Assembly (NCBI GenBank): GCA_963573385.1
Contig: CAUYLG010070615.1
Location: 87,671-151,670, forward strand
Direction of reading: 5' to 3'
Length of the DNA stretch: 64,000 nucleotides
From: Cacajao melanocephalus
Lineage: Eukaryota; Chordata; Mammalia; Primates; Pitheciidae
A program made the position numbers and the translations under genes. Below are positions 37,570 through 49,894 of this stretch, in pieces. A model generated the notes under the pieces. The model was not told the DNA's origin, did not search any database, and worked only from the letters and a program-made list of their open reading frames with translations. The stretch's first letter is position 1, and each line of letters starts with the position of its first letter.

Positions 37570-37850
37570 CCGCTCGTGGTCTTCCCCCTGCAGTCTTCCT
37601 CCTCTCCCTCGCTGCCAGTCTTTTTCCCCTCGTGGCCCCTTCCTCTTTCACAATCCCATTTTACTCTGCCACCCATTTTCCCTTCTACCCTCCCCCCACT
37701 TCCTTTCTTCCTCACCTCCTCCCCCATCTCCTCAGCTTCCTTTCTCACTGTCTCCACTCCTCCCCACCCGTTTCACTCCTACCCATTTTCTCACTCTTCC
37801 CTCATCTTGTTTCATTCCCCCTTTCCCTCCCTTCTTAACCCCTCCACTCT
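37570..37850. repeat. Pyrimidine-rich low-complexity DNA
   Basis: A C/T-dominated stretch (TTCCTCCTCTCCC, CCACTTCCTTTCTTCC and so on). Pro/Ser/Leu-rich and mirrored Glu/Gly/Lys-rich frames in it are artefacts. Confidence 0.75.
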
Positions 37851-39029
37851 GATGCTCTCAGGTTTTTTATCGTGACCCCCGCAGATGTTTGATGTGAAGG
37901 AAATCAGGGCAGCACAGGAGGGCTGCAGGAGGTGGGGTAAGACTAACTGAACAAGACCCCACTCCTGAGCCCCTCACTCCTTTCCCCATCCCATCCCTGT
38001 GCTTCTGACTCTCAGGGGCTGCTCAGGAAAATGCCCAGGCACCCCCCGGGCTGGTGAAAGGGAAGCTACTCTGTCCCCTGCTCCAACTGGTAAGACCTCT
38101 CCCACCTCCCAGGCCCTCACTCCCTGATAGCCTCAGCAGTGTGCCCTAGCTGGTTTGTGGGGCTCCAGGTGGCAGGCTTGGCCGCCCTCCCCATGGAAAT
38201 CCCCACTCCAGGCAGATCGTGAGGAGCCTCCGTTTCCTGCTATTGTGGCAGTCTGAAGAGAACCGGAGCAGAGCTGGAGGTGACTGTGAGGCCTGGGCCC
38301 CAGGCATCCCCTGAGAGCAAATGGGGGCTCCCAGACCAGGAACGCCCCACCACCACTATACCACACAGGTGAGAGCAAACTGACCTTCCCTTCTTTCCCA
38401 ACAACCCCACTTTAGACTCGGGGCTGTATCGCCTTAAGATCAACCCAACTGGAAGGTGTTTCAGAGATTGCCTTAAAATGCAGGGGTGAAATCTAGAAGA
38501 GAGTGAGGTCCGGGCTTCTCACACCAGCCAAGGACTGAGCATTCCAGCTGCTCTGGGTTCACCAATAATCTCCAACTTCTCCCTAAGTGGGGCCAGTTGT
38601 TGTGGTGGGGGGGCACTAAGTCACTGGCCTCCTGAGAGGAGACTAAGTCTCATGCCTTCTCCTCTGGGAGCTGGACTCCCCAGATGCATGGCAGGCAGCC
38701 AGCCACCCTCTACCCTTTACCTTCCAGCTGCAACCATATTTTTGAGATTGGTGGCAGTTTCATCTCCTGAGAAATATAGGTTTCCAGTAGGTAGATGGAG
38801 ACATGACATAGATGTTTCTATAGACTTGTCTTTCTCTTTGAGTGAGGAGGAAAGTGCTTTCCTGTGTGAACACATGAGTAAATGCACATGTGGATGGGCA
38901 CAGGAAAGAAGGCACTCAGCACTCCCCATAAATGTAAACTCCACATTAGGGCTCTGCTCTTTCAGATCATGTGGTCATTACCGCAGGGCTGACCAACACT
39001 CATTCTAAATTCCTTCCCTCCTTTCCCCC
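37851..39029. other. Upstream flank, no gene seen
   Basis: Unique-looking sequence. The 118-codon frame at 38652-39008 shows no motif. Confidence 0.5.
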
Positions 39030-39190
39030 TCCCCACAATAATGTGAATTACTGGTACTGACACGAGATTTGCAGATAAATGTTTATATGATCCAAGATGA
39101 AAATTAATTTCCATGACTATCAGATGCACTATTTCTATAAGACAATTTATGTGATCATTACAATTAGCCTTGTACAAAGTGGTTTCATAA
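39030..39190. promoter_or_regulatory. Candidate conserved regulatory segment
   Basis: AT-rich, non-repetitive, with homeodomain-type cores (GTGAATTACTGG, AAAATTAATTTCC, ACAATTAGCC) and a GATA core (CAGATAAATG). The motif density resembles a developmental enhancer. This is inference. Confidence 0.35.
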
Positions 39191-39639
39191 GGGCCTGTCT
39201 AAGCTGTAGTCAGAGAAGAGGGAATAGATTTTATTACCAGAGTTGTAATGACTGTGTGTATTTCTGAAAGTAATAACACTACATTGAAATATTCTGTAAT
39301 TTAGACTTTTAAAAACTCCATGTGTCGTGCCCTCCACATTAGTATAGTAGAGAAGGTGGCCGGTGTGTATATAAGTGTATGTATTGTGCCCCCACATGAG
39401 TGAGCAGATATGAATATCTGATACCTCACACAGGCAGATGTGAATATCTTATACCTCCCACAACCGGTAAGTCAGTAAGCATGTACATGAGTGGCTGTAG
39501 ACAGACCTCCTGAGCATTCATGTACAAGGGTTGCCCCGGTGACAGCCTCCTCTGCAAGCCCATAGATGAGGAGGTTGTTTGCCGTATGGGGCTCAGGGAG
39601 ATGGTGTTTTCTCTAAGTCATAATCACACCTCATGCCTC
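39191..39639. other. Upstream flank, no gene seen
   Basis: Contains two near-copies of the phrase AGATATGAATATCTGATACC / CAGATGTGAATATCTTATACC at about 39406-39450. Otherwise featureless. Confidence 0.5.
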
Positions 39640-39860
39640 TGTCTTGGGCTGGAGCACTGGCTCTGTAGTCCGCCAGATCTAGGCGTGGAGACTGCTGTTT
39701 TTGTAGTCTTGTGACATTGAGCCAGCCCTTCAACCTCGTTAAATGGCAGTTTTCTCACTTACAAAAGAAGATAATAACGGTGTGGACTTTATAGGCCTGG
39801 CATAAGGATAAAGGAAATGTTGGAAGAAAATGGTTTACAGAGCATTCCACACCTATGCAA
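39640..39860 (+). repeat. MIR
   Basis: AGTCTTGTGACATTGAGCCA, TTAAATGGCAGTTTTCTCAC and GAAGATAATAACGGTG in MIR order. Confidence 0.7.
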
Positions 39861-40194
39861 GGAGAAACGGTTCTTGCGGTGGCGCTGGGGGTGTGCATGG
39901 TGAGAGGCGATTGTTAGGCACAGAGGTGCCAAGCCTCTCTAGCTGAGCAGAGATCGGAGAGTGGGGTTCCCAGGCACTCTTTTTTCCCACTTAGAAAAGC
40001 ATTAATTGTCCATCAGATTTTTTGCTTTTTGGGGTCTTCAAATAAGGAGACTAATCCTCTTAATCATTCGTTTTAGGAAATACTCTCAGAATGACCAGCA
40101 GCCTCCTTTCAGCCTCCCCACTCCCCAATAGCCACTCTCCACCATCTGAAGCCAAAGAAGCTGCAAACAAAACCCGCACTCCAATCCAGCTTCC

Positions 40195-40330
40195 CACTCC
40201 CACAAATGCATCATTTTTAGCTGCTGTAAACAAATCCCTGGTCTCCTGTCATTGTTATCGTGTTGAGATAAAGATCTGCCCAATTAGCATCCCTGCTGGA
40301 ATGCAAATAAATCAGCTACCCGGGACCTAC
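40195..40330. promoter_or_regulatory. Candidate enhancer, dense motif cluster
   Basis: Within 90 bases: forkhead TGTAAACAAA (40225-40234), SOX CATTGTTAT (40250-40258), GATA AGATAA (40266-40271), homeodomain CAATTAGC (40281-40288), TEAD GGAATG (40298-40303) and octamer ATGCAAAT (40301-40308, overlapping the TEAD core). No transposon is recognised here. FOX, SOX and GATA factors are established regulators of gut and visceral mesoderm genes, so NKX2-3 control is plausible but inferred. Confidence 0.45.
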
Positions 40331-40439
40331 CCTTACGGTGGGCGTCCTTCTCTCACCCAGTCCTCGCCCTACACCAAGCTGTGCCCTCTTTCCTTTTCCC
40401 TCTGCGGTGGGTGAAAGCCTCTGGATTTACCTGGTTTCT

Positions 40440-40555
40440 TATCTCTCTGCTTGGCCCCACACCTGCTGTGTGACTTTAGGCAAGTCACTTACCCTCTCTG
40501 AGCCTGTTTCCTTTCCATAAAGGAGTTAATGATGACTACCTTTTAGGGTTAGTAG
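40440..40555 (+). repeat. MIR
   Basis: GTGTGACTTTAGGCAAGTCA, CTTACCCTCTCTGAGCCTGT. Confidence 0.85.
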
Positions 40556-41359
40556 TGAGCGGCTATAACAATAGAAATAATATAGCTGACAACAATAACA
40601 TTAACAATCCCACCAACAGCAACCACATGGATAGTACTAGCTACAGTTCATGGCTGTTCTACAAACACCAATGGGCTCAGAGGTTAAGAGCCTCCCCTCC
40701 CCACCCAGCCCCCACATAAGCTGGCAGACCACGGTCAAGAGACTTCTACTGGGCAAGGAGAGTTCCTTGTCTCATTGGGTATGAAGATCCCAGAACATCG
40801 CCAGGCTACTGCAAACTCTTGCTAAGTGTCCGCCATTGTTACTGCTTCTACTTCTTGTAATAGCTCTTGTCCTCGGCCCTATTAATATAACCATTTCAGA
40901 GGAGGAAACTGAGGCTCAGAAGGGTGAGGTAAATTGCCCAAGTTTGTTAAAATTCCTTGCCTTGAACACTCAGCTTCCTCTCTTCCCGCTTCTGCTTCCC
41001 CTGTGCGACGTAGGGACTGCCTGTCCAGACGCAGTTTTCTCTACTCTGCGAATTCCTCCTCCCTACTCGACAGCCCTCCCCCTCTTCAAATCTTCCTGCA
41101 GAGCCCAGACGGTGGTTCACAGCCCCCGAAAAGAATGTGCCCCGGTGACAGGATTGACTGGAAGCTGCCTTGAAAATAAACACGACCGGACGGTGGGGCG
41201 GAGCCACCTCTAGCCCCCTCCCCTTCCCTCCTACGTGTACCCCCACCTCCGCCCCCAAGAGCAGTTTCCTTTCTCCCCACCTCGGTCCTTCGCTTTCTAT
41301 TCTGTCTGGGGCTGCCAGCCCTCGTCCCCGCCTTTTGATGTGCCTACTGTCAAGTTAAC
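40556..41359. other. Upstream flank with short MIR at about 40880-40955
   Basis: AGGAGGAAACTGAGGCTCAG marks the MIR. The remainder has no gene signal. Confidence 0.5.
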
Positions 41360-41530
41360 ACTGATCATGATAATAAATGTTCCACCGGTGAACAAAGCGT
41401 TCCACACAAAGGTCTCTTCCGATCGCTACATCCCTAGGAGACAAGTATCATCGCCCCCCGCCCCATGTTAGACTTTGAGGCCCCAGAATAAAATAATATG
41501 TCCAAGGTCACGAAGCAAGTAAGGAGTGGG
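41360..41530. repeat. MIR-like fragment
   Basis: AGGAGACAAGTATCATCGCC and ATATGTCCAAGGTCACGAAG. Confidence 0.55.
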
Positions 41531-42379
41531 TGCAAGACGCCTCTACTCCATGCCTGGGTGGCAACGTCCCGCCCCAGTCAGACTCGGGGAACCATGACTC
41601 CCGGCCATCTGACCCCAAGGAGGCGTTTATCCAAGTGCCACCACCCCTCACCCCGCGACCCCCGCAGGGCTGACCTACTGTCTCCGAGGCCTCGCTCGCC
41701 TTCTCCTGGGCGGCCTCTGCAACCCCGACGCCAGAGCAGGGCCCGCTGGGAGCCCACTGCTGGGTCCCTGGGAATAGGTCACAGGGCTTTCCGAGGAGGC
41801 TCCCCTCCTGCCTCTGTCCCGACCCCTCAGACCACTCTAACCACGCACTCGGGAGAAGCAGGAACTTCCCACTGGAAAGCAACCCGCTACAGCCCGGCGG
41901 GGCCGAGGATGCGCTGGAGCTATCAGACCTCGGCAGCCCGGCACCCTGGAATCTGCGCAAGTGGCTGCATCTCGGGTAGGCACCGCGCGCTTCCTGGAGC
42001 AGAGTTGTAGATTCAAATTCTGTCTCCATGAGTCTCCAGGAAAATTCGGTCACCAATCTGAGGTTTCTGCTTTTCTGGTTTGTGGAACTGGGAATACTAG
42101 AAGCATCTAGCTCTTAAGTCGCCTGAGTATTCAAGGAAATTACCTCTGTGAAGCACTTAGCGTGATGCCTGGCACGAGAAACGCCCAAATAAATGTTAGT
42201 TTATTATTACGAAGCCCGGGAGAAGTGGAGGCTGACTTTTTCCGTTTGGGGTGTGAGCTCTGTGTCCCTGCGAGCAAGGAGGCTGTGGATGTGACCAGGT
42301 GGCGCCTTTTAAGGCTGCGTCTGGCCACAGGGGAGCGAGATTTTTTGAAAAGCCGGGCTCACCCCAGTTCCTCTGTTTG
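41531..42379. other. GC-rich flank, no gene accepted
   Basis: Frames of 170 (plus) and 182 (minus) codons lie over the same bases. Neither has a recognisable domain, so I take both as chance in GC-rich DNA. A short MIR-like piece lies at about 42140-42205 and a CTCF-like motif at 42292-42305. Confidence 0.5.
42292..42305 (+). promoter_or_regulatory. Weaker CTCF-like motif
   Basis: TGACCAGGTGGCGC fits the CTCF core at 12 of 14 positions. It points toward the NKX2-3-distal side. Confidence 0.35.
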
Positions 42380-43360
42380 GGGCGGGCCCCGGCAGTTACG
42401 TTAATGCGAGCTGCGGCCTCGCGGCGACCTCACTGTGTGCGTCTGTCCTGAGCCGCGGGCGTGTCGCGGCCTGTGCGTGTTAGGAGCCGGGTCCCCGTTG
42501 ACGCGCTTGAGGGGACCTCACCTGCGCTGGGTTTAGATTTCGGCCGGGACAAGAATCTCAGATTCACCTGACGGATGCGTGGCGTCCACGCTGTGTACAC
42601 AAACCCCAGCGAGGCTGGAGTCCCGGGTGCTCGGCCTCCGATTCATCAAACAATTTGCGCTATTAATGGTTATTTTATTTATATCGTTAGAATTGTTCCC
42701 GCGAGTCTGTTTACACCAAACGTCTGGCCGTTCCAGCCGCAGTGTTTGGACAGAGGATTATACTAATGGATAGCGAGCTAGGAGGGGAGAAGAAGGCGCG
42801 GCTGGAAACGGGGCTCCAGGACACCGCGCCGGGTGGGCCTGGAGGGAAGGGGGAGCGGGCCTCTCCCAGGCTCGACCTCTGACCTCAGAAGGGAAGGAAA
42901 CTTGTCTGCAGGAATTGGAAACCTTGGCCTCCAGGGGGGTGGAGGCTGGAGGCTCCCGGGACCCTTATCCCTCTTCTCTCAAGGCGGATACCAAATTCTA
43001 GGTCGTCTTGCTTGGGTGAGCGCGCGTCAACAAGTAAACAAGACCTGAGGCTACAAGGATGGCGGCCGCTTTGATTTCCTCGCTGTCGGTGGCGGCCGGC
43101 TTACTGTTTCGGCCTCCAAAGCCGGATTAGGGCCAAGCCCCGGGCGCCTGGCGGCCGGCGGGGTTAGGACTGCCCTCAAAGGGCGGCCGCCCAGGGAGTG
43201 CGCACCTCAGGGAGCTGGAGAGGCCCTGCAGCGCCCGGCGCAAGATTCGCACATCCTCACACACTGCTCGCCCGGGAACAAAACGCGTCGTGAGCATCCA
43301 CCCAAAGCAGTGGAAAGGCCGCCATCTGGCAATGGAAGAGTTGCCCACTGGCGCCCAGGA
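42380..43360. promoter_or_regulatory. CpG clusters about 11-12 kb upstream of NKX2-3
   Basis: CpG-dense DNA at 42380-42560 (GCGGCCTCGCGGCGACC) and 43055-43350 (ATGGCGGCCGC, a YY1-like core), with an AT-rich island at 42640-42720 carrying SOX-like (ATTGTTCC) and forkhead-like (GTTTACACC) cores. No gene recognised. It could be a distal regulatory region or an unannotated promoter. Confidence 0.4.
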
Positions 43361-43484
43361 CTAACGTAGGGTTTCATCAATCTTGGCAGCCTTCAGTTTG
43401 AAAAGTCTAGGCCTGGAATTCCTGACTTTGGAGACAAGTGTCTTTGCTACAGGGCTAGGGGCTGATGCGTGAATATAGATAATC

Positions 43485-43645
43485 ATTTAGTTAGCATTTA
43501 CTATGTGCCAGACACCGTGCCTAGCGCTTTTACTCCCCACAAAATCCTAGGAACGATTATCCCTTTTTACAGAAGAGAAAACAGGAGGCTTCGGTAACGA
43601 GCGAGATCTCACAGCTAGCAAGTAGTAGAGCCAGGATTCTAGCCA
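43485..43645. repeat. MIR
   Basis: TTTACTATGTGCCAGACACC, AGAAGAGAAAACAGGAGGC and TCACAGCTAGCAAGTAGTAG. Confidence 0.85.
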
Positions 43646-45534
43646 TGGAGTCTGTCTACAGAGATAGGGCGGTGGTTCTCACTGTTTTGTGGTCTGAGCA
43701 CTCGCTTGGGATCCTCTCCCCATATGAGTGCGCATGGTACACGTGACCCTTTGCCAGCAATTTCAGGGCCTTCAGGGAACCTCCTGGGTCGGGTTATACA
43801 ACTCTCATTTGATTTCACGTTAATTTTGAACACAGATTAAGAAGGTAGTACTTTTTGTTTAAAATCTGAAGGTTCTCGAAACTCAGAAGGGTAAAAAGTC
43901 ACTTGCTCGAGATTACACTGATGGTAAACGTGGAGTTAGTCCTTCGGGTTTATGAGAGGGTTTTGCTTTCGCGAGCACCACTTCTCCAGTCTCTCCAGAC
44001 CCTGAAGTTCTCCTTTTCCTTCCCGCTTGGCTTCCTATCGCCTCTCTGGCAGGAGGACGTGGGATCAGTCCTTGGGAGGCTCTGAGTTTCTTGGGGGGCC
44101 TCTAGGAGGTGATCGGCTGGCGGGGGCGCAGCGCCAGACCCGGGTTGCCCTGTGCTCTGCCGACCGCGCTGCCACAGCCCGCGCTCCGGTAAACGGTTTA
44201 TCTAAAGACAACTTCTGTTTCTCGTTCGCGATCTGGAGTTGCCCTGTAGCCAGCAATGAAAAATGCTCCTTTTCCCGAGACTCTGGCGCTGGTGATTTAT
44301 GTGGGAACCGTGCTCGCCCGCAAGGCCTGGGCTGCTCAGCCTGGCCTAGCGTGTGGAGGGCGGGGGCGCCAGCCTGAAGGAGAATCTGATGCCCCCGCCC
44401 TTCCAGCGCCCGCTTTTACGGCGCCCCCTTCCATCCCTACCCCCAGGACATTTTACAGCCGCTCCCCCAGGAAGCCCGGCTCTTTATCGCGGTAAAGTAA
44501 ACACCATTATCGTAGGTCCATTAACACGGAGATTTCGGCGTTGTAAATAGACTGCGTGAGGGAGAAGGGCAGCCCCTGCGAACTCCCCTTGTAAAACGGT
44601 GAAGGTTCTCTAAGATTTATGGCCGCTGATTGGCCCCGCAACCTTCTAAGAAATCCCAGCCTTGCCCAAAGCCAGAAGATGGGGCATTCCCCCTAACATA
44701 GAAATCTCGCCCCGAGTGTTAGGACTGCGAGGGTAGGGGGTCCTCAAGACGTGTCTGGCTCAGTCATTAATTTTCTTTAAGTCACAAGCCTAGGAGTGCC
44801 TATTCCTTTCCGGCTGTGGATGCAGAGATAAACTCTTAGTAGGAGCTGCCAGCCCAACCACCAGGTTGCTTGTGTTCAGGCTTCTTTCTCATTTGTAAAC
44901 TGGATAATGCTTTCAGCAGCTACTTTAGGAGTCTATAAAGCGGAGGGACTTGTAATTGGTGGGCACTGCCCAAACACTCATTAACCCAAGGCAGGCGTTT
45001 GGCCGGCTTGTTTGGCCTTACTTCTTCAGCTTCTCTTTCCAAAATGATACGGCCACGCTATTTATTCTTGGGCCAGCCTGTAAATATGAAATCAAGTAGG
45101 GATGATGGTGCTGGCACAAGAGTAGGCAGTCTAGTTCTCCACTTCCCCGAGTTTCTATTTCTGAGGAGTATTTTGTGAATGGTTCCAGAAAGTTTCTGCT
45201 CATCTATAGAGTGGTTTTCTTAACCCCTCAAGTCAATACTGATATTAAACAGTGGATTTTGAACTAGAAAGGGTGGCTCAGTTTGATTGGGAAAACAAAG
45301 GGACAAGTCGTCCAGGCCCAGGGAAGCTGCAGGAGAACCCAGCCTCTCCTAACCCTTGCCAAAATCATGTTCAGGACACAGTCCATGCCCAGAGTGGCTC
45401 CTTGATCCCTGAGAACTCTGTAATACTAGTGCAGTCCACCACTTGGCTGAAAGGTTGGCTTTTAGGGAGAAACAAGAGAAAGAAAACAGAGAGCAGGGTT
45501 GCCAGAAATTGTTTTCTGGCGTAACTGGCCTACG
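43646..45534. other. Upstream flank, no gene seen
   Basis: Contains a conserved-looking segment at about 44470-44550 with a forkhead-type AAGTAAACACC (44495-44505) between two TTATCG GATA-like cores. Otherwise no promoter, frame or repeat that I can support. Confidence 0.4.
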
Positions 45535-45950
45535 GCAGGACTCTTTAAACTTTTTTTTTTGTGCCAAGGACCTCATTGGCAGTCTGGTGAAGCCTATTGA
45601 CACCCCCCTAGGATAGTATTTTTAAATGTATAAAATAAAATACATAGATCACAAAAGAAATCAATAATATTAAAATAGAGTTATCAAAATATTTTTTAAA
45701 AAATAACGATATGGTAATATACAAAGTTCTTTATTATTTGATTAAATAACAAAATCTAGTAGCAGGTCTATCTAAACAACAACCATAATTTTAAAGCACT
45801 GATGAGTGTAAATAGAATTTCAAGGTATCTGTAGTAGCAGTAATGTGCTCTAACAATATCAATGATTTCTACTGGTGGCAGAGTCACAGGTACTGCTAAT
45901 ACTACCGGGTTTGTTGCCTACATCAAAAGACATTTAGAAGAAAGAAATGC

Positions 45951-46270
45951 TAGGCAGGGTGCAGTGGCTCATGCCTATAATCCCAGCATTTGGGGAGGCC
46001 AAGATGGGAGGATCCCTTGAGCCCAGGAGTTTAAGCCCAGCCTAGGCAACCTAGTAAGATCTCATGTGTACAAAAAATAAAAATTAAAAAATTAGCTGGG
46101 CCTAGAGGCTGAGGTGAAAGGATCACTAGCGCTCAGGAGGTCAAGGCTACAGTGAGCTATGATCACTGCACTCCAGCCTGGGTGACAGAGTGAGACCCTG
46201 GGTCAAAAAAGAAAGAAAGAAAAAAAGGAAGGAAGGAACAAAAAAGGAAGGAAGGAGGGAACTAAGGAAG
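45951..46270 (+). mobile_element. Alu with GGAA-rich tail
   Basis: AGGCAGGGTGCAGTGGCTCA through CAGAGTGAGACCCTGGGTC, then GAAA and GGAA repeats. Part of the right-arm start is missing. Confidence 0.88.
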
Positions 46271-47154
46271 GAAATTAATGTTAACTTCTAGTTACAGCTA
46301 ATAAAAATAAAAAAGATACACAGATAACCTTATTTTATTACACTTTGTTTTATGTGCCTTACAGAAAATGCGTTTTTAACAAATGGAAGGTTTGGGGCAA
46401 CCCTGCATTGAGCAAGTCTATTGGTGGCATTTTTTCCAAAAGTGTGTGCTCACTTCATGTCTCTGGGTCACATTTTGGTAATTCTTGCAATATTTCAAAC
46501 TTTTAGATTATTATTCTAATCTGTTATGGTGATCTGTAATCAGTGATCTTTGACGATACTATTGTAACTGTCTTGGGGTACTATGAACTGTGCCACACAA
46601 AATTTATTGAGCTTAATCAATAAATGTTGTATGTATTCTGTCCGATCCACTGACAGGCCATTCTGCCCTCCCCTCCTCAAACCTCCCTATTCCCTGAGAC
46701 ACAGCACTATTTAAATTGGGTGAATTAGTAATCCTACCATGGCCCATAAGTGTTCAAGGGAAAGGAAGAGTTGCATGTCTGTCTTTAAATAAAAAGCTTG
46801 AAATTTGACTAAGCTTAGTGAGGAAGGCATGTCCAAAACTGAGATAGGCTAAAAGCTAGGCCTCTTGCCCCATTTAACCAAGCTGTGAATGCAAAGGGAA
46901 AGTTCTTGAAGGAAATTAAAAGCGCTACTTCAGTGAACATACAAATGACAAGAAAACAAAAGCCTTATTGCTATATGGAGAAATTTTGAGTGGTCTGCAT
47001 AAAAGATCAAACCAGCTACAACATTCCCTTAGGCCAAAGCCAAATTCAGAGAGAGGCTCTACCTCTTTAATTCTACTTTAATTCTACGAAGGCAGACAGG
47101 TGAGGAAGCTGCAGAAGAAAAGTTGGATACTAGCAGAGGTTGGTTCATGAGGTT

Positions 47155-47426
<272 letters not shown>

Positions 47427-47646
47427 AGTTGAGATCTGCTGCTCAGAAAAGCAACAACAACAACAACAACAACAAAACCACATTTCCAAATATTACTGGT
47501 CATTGACAGTGACCTCGTCACCCAGAGCTCTTATGGAGAGGTACAAGGAGATTAATATTATTTTCATGCCTAACACAATATCAATTCTGCAGCCCATGGA
47601 TCAAAGAGTAATTTCCATTTTCAGGTCTTATTTAAGAAATACATTG

Positions 47647-48016
<370 letters not shown>

Positions 48017-49009
48017 TCAATTGAAAACCTTCTGGAAAGGATTCACCATTCTAGATGCTGTTTAAAACATTTGTGATTCATGGGAGGAGGTAAAAATATC
48101 AACATTAACAGAAGTTTGGGAGAGGCTAATTCCAAGCCTCATGGATTACTTTGACAGGTTCAAGACTTCAGCGAGGGAAATAACTGTAGATGTGGTGGAA
48201 ACAGCAAGAGAACTGGAATTAGAAGTGGAGCTATGACTGAACTGCTGCAGTCTGAGGATAGAACTTGAATGGATGACAAGTTGGTTCTTATAGATGGGCA
48301 AAGAAAGTGGTTTCTTGGGATGAAATCTGTTCCTGGTGAAGATGCTGTGAACGTTGTTCAAATGACAACAAAGGATTTAGAATATTCCGTAAACTTATTT
48401 GACAAAGGAGTGGCAGGATTTGGGAGGATTGAGTCCAGTTTTGAAGGAAGTTACTATGGGTAAAATGTTATCAGACAGCATTGCGGGCTACAGAGAAATC
48501 TTTTGTGAAAGGAAGAGTGAATTGATATGGCAAACTTGATTGTTGTCTTCTTTAAAGAAATCACCACACCCATGCCAGCTTTCAGCAGCCACTGCCTTGA
48601 TCAGTCAAAAGACCCATCAATGTCAACGCAAAAGCCTCTACCACCAAAAAGATTATGACTTGCTGAAGGCTCAGATGATTGTTAGCATTTTTTTAGCAAT
48701 AAGGTATTTTTAAATTAAGGTATGTACAATCCTCTTGCACACTTAATAGTCTATAATATAATGTAAACATAACTTTTCTATGCATTGGGAAACCAAAAAA
48801 ATTGTTTAACTCACTTTATTGCACCGTTAGTTTGATTGCAGTGGTCTGGAACGGAATGTACAATATCTCTGAGATATGCCTGTATTTTTCCCTTTTAGAG
48901 TTCATGGACTTAACTGAGGACCTGGATTTGGTCCTCAGATCCCTTGGGAATTCGTAAACTGTCAGGTTAAGAACCTGTGGTCCAGGGTCAAAACCCAGAT
49001 CACTTCATC

Positions 49010-49195
49010 TGAAAGAGTGATCTTTGGATCATCTACATCAGAATCTTCTAGGGGTATTTGTTAGAAGATTCTAGAGTTCCTTCTCTTTCTAAGACCTACT
49101 CTGTGGGTAGATCCAGAATGCTGCATTTTCATCTTAATGCTCAAAGGATGTCTTTCACGCAAAAGCATAAGAATCCTTGTATCTGATCCTCAGTG
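49010..49195. repeat. MER5A-like hAT fragment
   Basis: ATCATCTACATCAGAATCTTC, GGGTATTTGTTAGAAGATTC and GATCCAGAATGCTGCATTTT in MER5A order. Confidence 0.65.
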
Positions 49196-49894
49196 ATTAG
49201 CATCAACACTTTGGTTGGCTGCTTGGATGATAAAAGGAAGATCTCCTTGGAGAGCTGGGAGGTTGGTGGGAAAGCAGGGATTCTGGGCTCTCCTGTGGTG
49301 ACTTCTTGGAGGTGGTGTACATGACCTTGGTGGGCACAGCAGGTGAGGCATGCAAGAATAGCAGGGAAGGAAGTGGAGATGGGGCATCTTGGTGAAGGTT
49401 CCCAAGTGCTGGCAAAAGCTCTGAAAAGACTTCAGAAATTAACTGAAATTAATCCTGTATTTAATCTGAATCCCCATTCCCACCTTGACCCTATATTTTA
49501 CACACAAAAAGAGAAAGTCACATTGTTGGTGGAAGAGGTAGCCCACTAGACTTAAGTTTTAATTCTTACACTTGGTGGTAGCGAGTTCAGAGCGTAACCA
49601 CATCAGTGGCAAGCTGGATGTAACTTCTCCTTCTTCTTTAAGCACTGGCTTCTGTTTGCTTTCAGGTGTTCCTAGATTCTGTGCTCCTTTACAGAGTCTT
49701 CCTGAATTGGCACATTTGGAGCTTTCACTCAATGAGAAATTACTTGCCATGGACCAGGTGTTGACCTAGATGCAATGGAAGCTACAGAAATGAAAAAAAA
49801 CAAAAAAAAAAAGAAAAGAAATGATCACTACTCTTCAGGAATTTTCACAGATAACCCTCTCCAATTACTATCAGTTTTTTTTTGGATGTACACA
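49196..49894. other. Intergenic, no gene seen
   Basis: Short frames only. An A-rich stretch is at 49793-49820. Confidence 0.5.

Noticed and set aside
32706..38400. Divergent lncRNA like human LINC01475
   Set aside because: Expected from remembered human annotation only. I could not identify its promoter, exons or poly-A site in this sequence, so it is not called.
41498..42056. 170-codon plus and 182-codon minus frames
   Set aside because: They occupy the same GC-rich bases on opposite strands, with Pro/Arg/Ser/Gly bias and no recognisable motif.
48269..48463. 64-codon frame as a new gene
   Set aside because: It is the decayed C-terminal part of the Tigger1 transposase.
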